Of a stretch of 64,000 nt of DNA, positions 34,648 to 42,932 are shown in pieces (position 1 is the first letter of the stretch; every line of letters begins with the position of its first letter). A program made the translations under genes and the position numbers. The notes under the pieces are model-generated. The model was not told the origin of the DNA, ran no database searches, and saw nothing but the letters and a program-made list of their open reading frames with translations. The stretch is taken from positions 1,798,001 through 1,862,000 of the forward strand of contig CP007444.1 of NCBI GenBank assembly GCA_000632805.1. Direction: 5' to 3'. Source of the DNA: Dyella jiangningensis (lineage in GTDB: Bacteria; Pseudomonadota; Gammaproteobacteria; Xanthomonadales; Rhodanobacteraceae).

Positions 34648-35709
34648 ATGATGCCGTTGTCGGATGAGGGCCGCGGGCCCGTGCACACCGATCGCTCACC
34701 CATCCCTGGCGAGCTCTTTGTCGCCGGTGACCTGCAACGTTCGGCAGGCGATCGCTCTCCGTTTCTGGCTGCAGACATCGGCGGCACGCACGCACGCATC
34801 GGGCTGGTAGTGCAGCAAGCCGCCACGGGGCTGCCGGATATCGCCGCGTACCAGACCTATCGCTGCGCCGACTACACCTCGCTCGCCGACATCCTCGGAA
34901 GTTTCTGCCGCGATCACGCGGTGCATCCGGATACGCTGGTGCTGGCCTGCGCAGGCTTCGTCGAGCGCGGTGTCGTCGTCAACGAGAACCTGGCGTGGCC
35001 GGTGGTGCTGGACCACCTGAAGCTGGAAGCCGGCTTCGCCACCGTCGACGTGCTCAACGACTTCGAGGCGTTTGCTCACGCCATGGGGCAGTTTGCCGAG
35101 CAGGATGCCATCACCATCGTGGATGGGGTTGCCGATCCGCGCGGGCCGATCGCCGTTGTGGGCCCCGGCACCGGGTTGGGCGCTGCGCTCTGGCTGCCCG
35201 GGCGACCGGCTCGCGTGCTGCATGCCGAGGCGGGGCAGATGGAACTGGCCGCGCGTCCCGGCATTGAGCAAGCCATCCGCGCCGAATTGGGTCCGGTGGA
35301 TGGCTACGTCTCCTATGAACATGTATTGAGTGGCCCCGGTTTGCGCCGCCTTTATCGCGCCGTGGCCACCGTGCGAGGCGCGCCGGCACTACTGGACGAT
35401 CCGGGCGACATCACCGCCATGGCCTTGGCTGGAACAGACGCCGTCGCCGTGGAGACCGTCGATTACTTCTGTCGCTGGCTCGGCGCATTCTGCGGCGACG
35501 TGGCGGTTGCCTTCAGTGCGAGCGGCGGTGTTTGCCTCGCCGGAGGTTTTCTTGCGCGACTCACGCGCGTACTTCGCGCGGGGCCGTTTACCGAGCGATT
35601 CACGGACAAGGGCGTGATGCGCTCGTTCTTGAACAGCACGCCCGTGTACGTCGTCGAGCACGGGCAACTGGGCGTGCTGGGTGCGGCGCACTGGAAGCTG
35701 GCTCAATGA
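34648..35709 (+). CDS. glk: Glucokinase (Glk, hexokinase-type bacterial family)
   Basis: 353 residues from ATG 34648, chosen because GGGGATGAAG precedes it; in-frame starts at 34516 and 34624 give only low-complexity extensions. Phosphorylates glucose with ATP. Family motifs: LAADIGGTHARIGLV (phosphate 1 loop), VLNDFEAFAHAM with catalytic Asp, VVGPGTGLGAALW, HAEAGQMELA, YEHVLSGPGLRRLY and GVCLAGGF. It heads the glycosidase operon, so it may prepare glucose freed from the glycans; activity on other hexoses such as GlcNAc has not been excluded. The N-terminal 30 residues before the first strand are longer than usual. Confidence 0.9.
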   Translation: MMPLSDEGRGPVHTDRSPIPGELFVAGDLQRSAGDRSPFLAADIGGTHARIGLVVQQAATGLPDIAAYQTYRCADYTSLADILGSFCRDHAVHPDTLVLACAGFVERGVVVNENLAWPVVLDHLKLEAGFATVDVLNDFEAFAHAMGQFAEQDAITIVDGVADPRGPIAVVGPGTGLGAALWLPGRPARVLHAEAGQMELAARPGIEQAIRAELGPVDGYVSYEHVLSGPGLRRLYRAVATVRGAPALLDDPGDITAMALAGTDAVAVETVDYFCRWLGAFCGDVAVAFSASGGVCLAGGFLARLTRVLRAGPFTERFTDKGVMRSFLNSTPVYVVEHGQLGVLGAAHWKLAQ

Positions 35710-35785
35710 TGACGTGCCCGACGACAGGGTGTCGCGCATCGATGGATGCCATGTCGTCGACGTGTTCCGGTGAGGTCGCGCAGTG

Positions 35786-37918
35786 ATGTGGCGCAGCGTG
35801 CTCATCGTGCTGTCGTTGATGCTGGCATGGCCGATGGTCGGCCAGGCGCAGGTGCGTATCGACCTGGATCACGATTGGCGTTTCCGTACCGATGTCGGCA
35901 ACGCAGGCGTTGCCGCCGGCTGGCCCGGCGCCACACCCGCGGATACGCGCCAGGTGGACGTACCGCACAGCTGGAACATCGGTCGGGACGACGACTACGA
36001 AGGTGTCGCCTGGTACTTCAAGACCTTCGTCGTCCCCGCATCGCTGCTGTCGTCCCACGTGGAGCTGCACTTCGGCGCCACGTTCTATCGCAGTCGCGTG
36101 TGGGTCAACGGCGTGGAAGTCGGCGGGCACGAGGGTGGACACACGGCCTACGCTTTCGATATCGGCAAACAACTCCACGCGGGCGAAAACCGTATCGCAG
36201 TGCGGCTCGACAACCGGCCCGGCATGGCGACCATTCCCGGCTATGCCATGCGTCAGGCTGCCAGCGGCAACGCGTGGTACGACTGGTGGCACTACGGCGG
36301 CATCGTCCGTGATGTCTGGCTGAGCGCCAACGAGCATGCCTTGATCCGGCGCCAGCGCATCGCGAGCAGGCTCAGTGGCGACGCGGCAAGCGTGAGCACC
36401 CAGGTATCTGTCGAGAACCTCGACCACGACGGCGGCCGCTATGTCTTGACCGCCAGCATCATCGATCCCGGCGGCAACACGGTTGCCCAGGCGCGCTCGA
36501 ACGTGCAGGCAGGGGCGGGGCAGCCGGTGACGGCAACCTTGCACGTGAATCTGCCGCACCCTCAGCGCTGGAACATCGGCGATGGCCGGCTCTACCAATG
36601 GGTCACGCAACTGCATGCTTCCGAGGGCACCGTGCTCGACTCGCGCAGCGATACGTTCGGCGTGCGCGACATCGCCATCCGCAACCGTCGGCTTTACGTC
36701 AATGGCAGGCAGGTGCGCCTGAGCGGCTTGACGCGACACGAGGATTCGCCCTGGGAAGGCCTGGCCGAATCGGTCGGAACCATCCGCCACGACTGGCAGG
36801 ACATGGTCGCGCTGCATACGACGCTGACGCGGCCCGTGCATTATCCGCAGAATGATGCGGTGCTGGATTTCGCCGACCGCCACGGCATTCTGCTGGTGCC
36901 GGAAATTCCCGTGTGGCAATTCAGCGAGGCGCAGCTGAAGGCCCCGGCGCTGCTTGCGCTCGCCAAGGCCATGATGCGCGAGATGATCGAGCAGGACGGC
37001 AACCACGCCAGCATCTTCGCCTGGAGCGTATGCAACGAAAGCGATGCCTCCACGCCGGGCGGCCGTGCCTATGTGGACGCCATGGCATCGCTGATCCACG
37101 AGATCGACCCGGCGCGTTACGTGACCTTCGCCGATGCCGATATCAGCATCAAGCCGTGGAAGGCCGCGCCAGTGATGCATGACGTCGATTTCATCATGGC
37201 CAACGCCTACTTCGGATCCTGGAGCGGCGGTGGCAGCGAAGTGGATGGCTGGCTGGATTTCATGGATCGCACCTATCCCGACAAGATGGTGATCATCTCG
37301 GAGTTCGGCTATCCGGGTGTGTTCTCGCCTGACGCGGCGTCCGCGGACAAGGCGCGCAGCGAGAACCTCGTGCAGCAGATGGATGCCTTCCAGCGACGCA
37401 GTTTCGTTGGCGGCGTGATCTTCTGGACCTATCAGGACTACAAGTCGCACCGCAACCTTTGGCCGGGCCAGACCGAAGGCTATGTTGACCATGGCGTGGT
37501 CGATGAGAACCGGCAACGCAAGCCGTCCTACTTCGTCTACGAGTCGCGCAACCGCCCCTTGTCGGTGACCACGCAATGGCGGGCCGACAACGATGGCCTG
37601 CGCGGATTTCAGGCAACGGTGACCGGCCATGCCATCACGCAGCTGCCTTCGTATCCCATGCAAGGCTACGTCGCGCATTGGCGCGCGGTGGATGATCGCG
37701 GCCATGAGCTCGGGCATGGCGAAAAGACGCTGGCCGACCTGTCGCAACCGGCGCAGTTCGATGGCGCATGGCCTGCCATTGGCAGGAATGCCGCCGTGCA
37801 CCTGGCGGTGGATGTGACGTCACCGGACGGTGCACGGGCCGGTGGCGTCGCGAGCGACTACCACCCGCTGAATATCGGCAGCGCCCACTTTCTTCCCACC
37901 GGGGACAAGCAACCATGA
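35786..37918 (+). CDS. Exported GH2 beta-glycosidase (galactosidase/mannosidase-like)
   Basis: 710 residues with a signal peptide (VLIVLSLMLAWPMVGQAQ, cut about residue 22). Domain order: jelly-roll sugar-binding (about 25-190, with DVPHSWN and VWVNGVEVGGHEGG), Ig-like (about 200-295), TIM barrel (about 300-600). Acid/base Glu in WSVCNESD (about 416) and nucleophile Glu in IISEFGYPG (about 504). GH2 covers beta-galactosidase, beta-glucuronidase and beta-mannosidase; sequence alone does not decide. Start at 35786. Its stop overlaps the next gene's ATG (ATGA), and the gene follows glk after 76 bases. Confidence 0.9.
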   Translation: MWRSVLIVLSLMLAWPMVGQAQVRIDLDHDWRFRTDVGNAGVAAGWPGATPADTRQVDVPHSWNIGRDDDYEGVAWYFKTFVVPASLLSSHVELHFGATFYRSRVWVNGVEVGGHEGGHTAYAFDIGKQLHAGENRIAVRLDNRPGMATIPGYAMRQAASGNAWYDWWHYGGIVRDVWLSANEHALIRRQRIASRLSGDAASVSTQVSVENLDHDGGRYVLTASIIDPGGNTVAQARSNVQAGAGQPVTATLHVNLPHPQRWNIGDGRLYQWVTQLHASEGTVLDSRSDTFGVRDIAIRNRRLYVNGRQVRLSGLTRHEDSPWEGLAESVGTIRHDWQDMVALHTTLTRPVHYPQNDAVLDFADRHGILLVPEIPVWQFSEAQLKAPALLALAKAMMREMIEQDGNHASIFAWSVCNESDASTPGGRAYVDAMASLIHEIDPARYVTFADADISIKPWKAAPVMHDVDFIMANAYFGSWSGGGSEVDGWLDFMDRTYPDKMVIISEFGYPGVFSPDAASADKARSENLVQQMDAFQRRSFVGGVIFWTYQDYKSHRNLWPGQTEGYVDHGVVDENRQRKPSYFVYESRNRPLSVTTQWRADNDGLRGFQATVTGHAITQLPSYPMQGYVAHWRAVDDRGHELGHGEKTLADLSQPAQFDGAWPAIGRNAAVHLAVDVTSPDGARAGGVASDYHPLNIGSAHFLPTGDKQP

Positions 37919-39546
37919 TCAGACCGGCCGTTCGCTGCTCACTGCTCGCAGCCTGGCTCGTGTGCACATCCGCGCTGGCGCAATCGGCCACCGCGCCCAC
38001 GGCGGACAGCTTGTCGCCTGCCGCACAGAGCGACGCCTGGCAACAGGCCGCCGCGAAGTTCGCGCCGCAGCGAAAGGCCGTGCTCGATCACGTGGCGGCA
38101 GCCGCCAACCAGGGGCCGTTCCGCAGCGACTGGACCTCGCTGAAGAAGTACCGCTCGCCCGCGTGGTACGACGATGCCAAGTTCGGCATCTTCATTCATT
38201 GGGGCGTCTATTCCGTGCCGGCGTTCGGCAGCGAGTGGTATTCGCGCAACATGTACCAGCAGGGCACCAAGGAGTTCGCCCACCACGTGGCGACGTACGG
38301 ACCGCAGGCGAAGTTCGGCTACAAGGACTTCGTGCCGATGTTCAAGGCCGAGCACTTCGATCCGAAGGCATGGGCGCAGCTTTTCCGCGAGGCAGGCGCA
38401 CGCTACGTGGTGCCGGTGGCCGAGCATCACGATGGCTTCGCCATGTACGACTCCGCGTTGTCGGACTGGACGGCCGTAAAAAAAGGCCCGAAGCGCGACG
38501 TGATCGGCGAACTGGAGCATGCCGTGCGCGGACAGGGCATGCACTTCGGCGTGTCTTCCCATCGCGCGGAGCACGACTGGTTCTTCGATGGCGGGCGCCA
38601 GTTCGATTCGGACGTCAATGACCCGCGCAATGCCGAACTGTATGGGCCGGCCGTGGCCCACCTGGGCACGGGCGACGACCAGAACCTTGCAGAGGACTGG
38701 ACCTATGTTTCGCAGGCATGGCTGGACGACTGGTTGGCGCGCACGGTCGAGCTCACCGACAAATACCATCCTGACCTGATCTATTTCGACTGGTGGATCG
38801 GCCACCCAACCTTCCGCAATACGCTGCCGACCTTCCTTTCGTATTACTACAACGATGGCGCCAGGCGCGACGGCGTGGTCGTGAACTACAAGCTGGGCGA
38901 CTTCCCCGAAGGCGCCGGCACGCTGGACATCGAGCGCGGCCAGTTGCGCGGCATCCACGCCACGCATTGGCAGACCGACACCTCGATCAGCAACGACTCG
39001 TGGGGCTATATCGAGCACGACACGTACAAGTCGCCGACCTTCATCATCCACCTGCTGGCGGACGTGGTCAGCAAGAATGGCAACCTCATGCTCAACGTCG
39101 GGCCACGCGCGGACGGCACCATTCCACAGGGCGCGCAGGACACGCTGCGCAGCATCGGGCGCTGGTTGAAGGCGAACGGCGAGGCGATCTATGGCAGCAA
39201 GCCGTGGCGCACGTTCGGCGAAGGTCCGACCGAAGTCGCAACGGGCACGTTCCAGGACACCAAGACCAAGCCGTATACCGCCGAGGATTTCCGCTTCACC
39301 ACGCATGCCGGCAATCTCTATGCGATCGAGCTTGGTTGGCCCGCCAAGGCGGAGGCGACGATCCATTCGATAAAAACGGACGACAAGGTGATCCGCGTCG
39401 AATCGGTGGCCGATGGCCGCTCGCTTGCATTTACCCAGGACGCCGGCGGCTTGCACGTGCGTCTTCCCTCCCGCCCCTTCGGCAGCGATGCGTACGTTTA
39501 TCGCATCCGCTTCTCCTCGCCGAATTCGCTCAAGGCCGCGCCATGA
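37915..39546 (+). CDS. Exported alpha-L-fucosidase, GH29
   Basis: 543 residues with a signal peptide (CSLLAAWLVCTSALAQ, cut about residue 23). Retaining fucosidase: WYDDAKFGIFIHWGVYSVPAFGSEWYSRNM and AEHHDGFAMYDS are GH29 hallmarks and the nucleophile Asp is in LIYFDWWIG (about 291). A C-terminal beta-domain (about 420-543) follows the barrel. This architecture is the GH29-A type that removes alpha-linked fucose from diverse acceptors. It supplies the substrate for the divergent catabolic operon. Overlaps the genes on both sides by ATGA. Confidence 0.93.
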   Translation: MIRPAVRCSLLAAWLVCTSALAQSATAPTADSLSPAAQSDAWQQAAAKFAPQRKAVLDHVAAAANQGPFRSDWTSLKKYRSPAWYDDAKFGIFIHWGVYSVPAFGSEWYSRNMYQQGTKEFAHHVATYGPQAKFGYKDFVPMFKAEHFDPKAWAQLFREAGARYVVPVAEHHDGFAMYDSALSDWTAVKKGPKRDVIGELEHAVRGQGMHFGVSSHRAEHDWFFDGGRQFDSDVNDPRNAELYGPAVAHLGTGDDQNLAEDWTYVSQAWLDDWLARTVELTDKYHPDLIYFDWWIGHPTFRNTLPTFLSYYYNDGARRDGVVVNYKLGDFPEGAGTLDIERGQLRGIHATHWQTDTSISNDSWGYIEHDTYKSPTFIIHLLADVVSKNGNLMLNVGPRADGTIPQGAQDTLRSIGRWLKANGEAIYGSKPWRTFGEGPTEVATGTFQDTKTKPYTAEDFRFTTHAGNLYAIELGWPAKAEATIHSIKTDDKVIRVESVADGRSLAFTQDAGGLHVRLPSRPFGSDAYVYRIRFSSPNSLKAAP

Positions 39547-40601
39547 AACGTTGGATGTTGTTCGCCCTGTCCCTGTGCCTCGGACTGGTGTCGTCAGGCG
39601 CCTTTGCCAAGGCGCCGACGGCGCTGTTCTACATGATGGAAACGCAGAAATCGATCAACTCGTTCGAGGCGCACATCGACAAGATCGACCTGCTCGTTCC
39701 CACGTGGTTCGGCGTGGACGAGAACGGCCTGGTGTCGGGCGCGCCCAACATGTACGTGCTGAACCTGGCCAAGGCACATCGCCTGGCGGTGATGCCGATC
39801 ATTTCCGCCGGCGGCGACCGCAAGAAGTTCCACGAGCTGCTGACGAACGAAACGGCGAAGAAGGCCATGATCAGCGGCATGATCGAGCAGGCCAGGCTGT
39901 ACGGCTTCACGGGCTTCCAGTTCGATTTCGAGAACATTGCCTGGACCGATCGGGATGCGCTGACCTTGCTGACGCGACAGACTGCCGAGGCGCTGCACAA
40001 GCAGGGGTTGAAGCTGTCGATGGCGGTGGTGCCCAATGCGCCGGGCTACGCGGGCCGCGGCCCGTTCGGCAAGTGGATGTGGGAATACTGGCGCGGCGCC
40101 TATGACCTCAAGGCGCTGGGCCAGGCGCTCGACCTCGTCTGCCTGATGACCTACGACCAGCACACCCGCTGGACCACGCCGGGCCCGGTGGCCGGCATGC
40201 CGTGGGTGATGGACAACCTGCAGTACGCGCTGAAGCAGGTGCCGAAGGAAAAGCTGTCGCTGGGCATCGCGCTCTACGGTTATCACTGGTTCGCCGGCGA
40301 TCCAGTGGGCGAGGATGGCAAGGAGAAATCGAACATCTCTGCGCAGTACATCGATGCCGACGAATCGTTTCCGCTCGCCAAGCAGTTCAACGCGACCATG
40401 CAGTGGGATCCGGTCGAGCACGAGTCATGGTTCTACTTCTATCGCGACCAGATGCGCGAATGGGTGTTCCTGCCTGACGCCCGCGCATTCCGCGATCGCT
40501 ACGACGTGGTCAAGCAATACGGCCTGGAAGGCTTCTGCGCATGGGTGCTGGGCGCGGAAGATCCGAAGGTATGGGAGGAGCTGCCCGATGCCGTTCGCTG
40601 A
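39543..40601 (+). CDS. Exported GH18 glycosidase (chitinase / endo-N-acetylglucosaminidase fold)
   Basis: 352 residues. Start at MKRWMLFALSLCLGLVSSGAFA, a signal peptide, at 39543; a long open frame upstream overlaps the fucosidase and was rejected. GH18 catalytic motif FTGFQFDFENI (about 121-131) has the DxxE-type acid Glu. LDLVCLMTYDQH and the C-terminal GFCAWVLGAEDPKVWE match family strands. It resembles the compact single-domain GH18 enzymes that cut chitobiose cores (ENGase or YaaH-like) rather than large chitinases. In this context release of N-glycans is the favoured role, but chitin fragments are possible. Confidence 0.85.
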   Translation: MKRWMLFALSLCLGLVSSGAFAKAPTALFYMMETQKSINSFEAHIDKIDLLVPTWFGVDENGLVSGAPNMYVLNLAKAHRLAVMPIISAGGDRKKFHELLTNETAKKAMISGMIEQARLYGFTGFQFDFENIAWTDRDALTLLTRQTAEALHKQGLKLSMAVVPNAPGYAGRGPFGKWMWEYWRGAYDLKALGQALDLVCLMTYDQHTRWTTPGPVAGMPWVMDNLQYALKQVPKEKLSLGIALYGYHWFAGDPVGEDGKEKSNISAQYIDADESFPLAKQFNATMQWDPVEHESWFYFYRDQMREWVFLPDARAFRDRYDVVKQYGLEGFCAWVLGAEDPKVWEELPDAVR

Positions 40602-42909
40602 TGTTCGACGACACGCCGCGCAGGGCATGGCCCTGGTCTGCCTGCTCGCCTTTGCTTGCGGCGCGCAGGCGGCCACGCCATCGATCATTCCCTTGCCAGC
40701 CAAGATGACGGTGGAGCAGGGCAGCTATACGATCAGCTCCGCGGCCGTCATCCATGTGAGGCCTGGCGATCGCGCCGCGGCTGACGCAGCGCGCTATCTC
40801 GCCGATCTGCTGGTGCGTACGCGCGGACTTTCGTTGCCGGTGGTCGAGGATGCATCGGCAGCGAGCCGGGGCGACATCGTGATCCGCAGCGACGCGGCCG
40901 CTAGTGTTTCGCAGGCGGAGGGTTATGTGCTCGACGTCGATGCGCGCGGGATGGATATCCGTGCGCGTGACGCCGCTGGCCTGTTCTATGGCGCGGTCAG
41001 TGCCTGGCAGCTGCTGACGCCCGACGCCGCCAAGGGCGCCGTCGCGGTGCCTTATGTGCACATCGCGGACTGGCCGCGTTTCGCCTGGCGCGGCCTGATG
41101 CTCGACGTCGCGCGCCACTTCGAACCACCCGCCGAAGTGAAGCGCGTGCTGGATGCCATGGCGCAGCACAAGCTCAATGTCTTCCATTGGCACCTCACCG
41201 ACGACCAGGGCTGGCGCCTGGAGATTCGCCGTTATCCCAAGCTGACGCAGATCGGTGCATGGCGACAGCCGCCCGGTGCCGATGCCAAACCCTACGGCGG
41301 CTATTACACGCAGGCCGAAGTGCGCGACATCGTCGCCTACGCTGCTGCACGCCATATCACCGTCGTGCCCGAGATCGACATGCCCGGCCACGCACAGGCC
41401 GCCGTGGCGGCGTACCCCGAGATCGGCGTGACCGGCGAACGCCCGGTGGTATCGATCGACTGGGGCGTGAACCCGTATCTCTTCAACGTCGACGACCGGA
41501 CGATCAGCTTCCTGCACAACGTGCTGGACGAGGTGATGGAGCTGTTTCCGTCCACCTTTATCCACGTGGGCGGCGATGAGGCGATCAAGGACCAGTGGCA
41601 GGCATCGGCCGCCGTGCAGGCACGCATGCATTCGCTCGGCATCAAGGACGAGAATGCGTTGCAGAGCTGGTTCATCGAACGCATGGGGCAATACCTCGCG
41701 CAGCACGGCCGGCGGTTGATCGGCTGGGACGAAATCCTGGAGGGCGGCATACCGCCATCCGCTTCGGTAATGTCGTGGCGAGGGACCCAGGGTGCGATCG
41801 ATGCAGCGCGCCTTGGGCATGATGTGGTGCTGTCGCCGGCGCCGACGCTCTATCTCGACAACCTGCAAAGCGCCCGGGACGATGAGCCGTCCGGACGCCT
41901 GTCGGTGCAGTCGCTCGCGACCGTCTACCATTTCGAGACCGTGCCGGCGAGCCTGTCTGCCGAGCAGGCCAGGCATGTGCTTGGCGCGCAGGCCAATATC
42001 TGGGCCGAATACCTCAATGCGCCATGGCAGGTGGAGCACGCGGCGTTCCCGCGCATGGATGCTCTCGCCGAGACGGTGTGGACCCCGGCGAACGAACGTC
42101 ACTACGACGACTTCCTCGCGCGGTTGCCCGCGCAGTTCAGTCGCTACGACCAGCTGGGCATTACCTATGCGGACAGCGCGTTCGCCGTGGGCATGCGGGC
42201 GCAGCCGTCCGTGGGCAAGGCCCGCAAGGTCGTGGTGGCGCTTAGCGCACAGGAGCCTTCCGCCACCATCCGTTACACCACGGACGGCAGCGTGCCGGGG
42301 CCGCAGTCGCCGGTCTACCGGCAGCCCATCGATCTCGCGCTGCCGGCCACCGTCAGCGCCACGTCGTTCGCCGCGGATGGGCGGCAACTGGCGCGCGTGC
42401 GTACCGAGCGCTTTGACGCCAGCACGCTTGGCATCATCGATGGCAGCGGCTTCGAGGGCTGCCCCACGGGCGGCCTTGGCGTGCGCGTGCCGTTGCTGCC
42501 AGATGCGACCGCACCAGCCCCGGTCTACGACGTCGATGTGATCAGCAGCTGCTGGAAACTGCCGCAGGTGTCGCTGGATGGCGCCTCCACGATCACCATC
42601 GACGGCGCCTGGCTGGCCCGCAACTACGGCCTGGCGGGTGACGCGTCGAAGGTCGTGTCCCGCGCGGCGCGCACGCCCGCTGGTGAGCTGGAAGTGCACG
42701 TCGATCGTTGTGATGGGCCGCTGGCGGCAAGCCTGCCGTTGCCGGCGAAGACGACGCCAGGCACGACCTTCCATCTCACCACGGCGTGGCCGGCGCACAC
42801 GGGCAAGCATGATCTCTGCGTGTTCTCCACGGCGCCGATCCACGGGTCGCTGTCCGCCATCGGCCGCGTATCGTTTGGCGCCTCGTCGACATCGGGCGCA
42901 ACGCCATGA
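40588..42909 (+). CDS. Exported GH20 beta-N-acetylhexosaminidase
   Basis: 773 residues from ATG 40588, placed by GGAGGAG at 40574-40580 and overlapping the GH18 gene by 14 bases. Signal peptide GMALVCLLAFACGAQAAT. An N-terminal GH20b domain (about 30-155), then the TIM barrel (WRGLMLDVARHFEP, FHWHLTDDQGWRLEI, VPEIDMPGHAQA) with the catalytic pair in FIHVGGDEA (D-E about 330). A C-terminal extension (about 540-773) with a chitobiase-like beta-sandwich follows (TIRYTTDGSVPG). It removes terminal GlcNAc or GalNAc. Its stop links to GH3 through an 8-codon mini-frame. Confidence 0.93.
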   Translation: MPFADVRRHAAQGMALVCLLAFACGAQAATPSIIPLPAKMTVEQGSYTISSAAVIHVRPGDRAAADAARYLADLLVRTRGLSLPVVEDASAASRGDIVIRSDAAASVSQAEGYVLDVDARGMDIRARDAAGLFYGAVSAWQLLTPDAAKGAVAVPYVHIADWPRFAWRGLMLDVARHFEPPAEVKRVLDAMAQHKLNVFHWHLTDDQGWRLEIRRYPKLTQIGAWRQPPGADAKPYGGYYTQAEVRDIVAYAAARHITVVPEIDMPGHAQAAVAAYPEIGVTGERPVVSIDWGVNPYLFNVDDRTISFLHNVLDEVMELFPSTFIHVGGDEAIKDQWQASAAVQARMHSLGIKDENALQSWFIERMGQYLAQHGRRLIGWDEILEGGIPPSASVMSWRGTQGAIDAARLGHDVVLSPAPTLYLDNLQSARDDEPSGRLSVQSLATVYHFETVPASLSAEQARHVLGAQANIWAEYLNAPWQVEHAAFPRMDALAETVWTPANERHYDDFLARLPAQFSRYDQLGITYADSAFAVGMRAQPSVGKARKVVVALSAQEPSATIRYTTDGSVPGPQSPVYRQPIDLALPATVSATSFAADGRQLARVRTERFDASTLGIIDGSGFEGCPTGGLGVRVPLLPDATAPAPVYDVDVISSCWKLPQVSLDGASTITIDGAWLARNYGLAGDASKVVSRAARTPAGELEVHVDRCDGPLAASLPLPAKTTPGTTFHLTTAWPAHTGKHDLCVFSTAPIHGSLSAIGRVSFGASSTSGATP

Positions 42910-42932
42910 CCCGCGCGGTTGCATGGCGATGA
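42906..42932 (+). other. 8-codon stop-start relay between GH20 and GH3
   Basis: ATG at 42906 overlaps the GH20 stop (ATGA) and reads MTRAVAWR before a TGA that overlaps the second possible GH3 start (ATGA, 42929-42932). The arrangement repeats the one at 32454-32507 and suggests reinitiation coupling, not a peptide. Confidence 0.35.

Noticed and set aside
38793-39542. Long open frame upstream of the GH18 start, in frame with it
   Set aside because: It overlaps the whole C-terminal half of the GH29 gene, lacks similarity and a signal, whereas ATG 39543 starts a signal peptide and overlaps the previous stop in ATGA.
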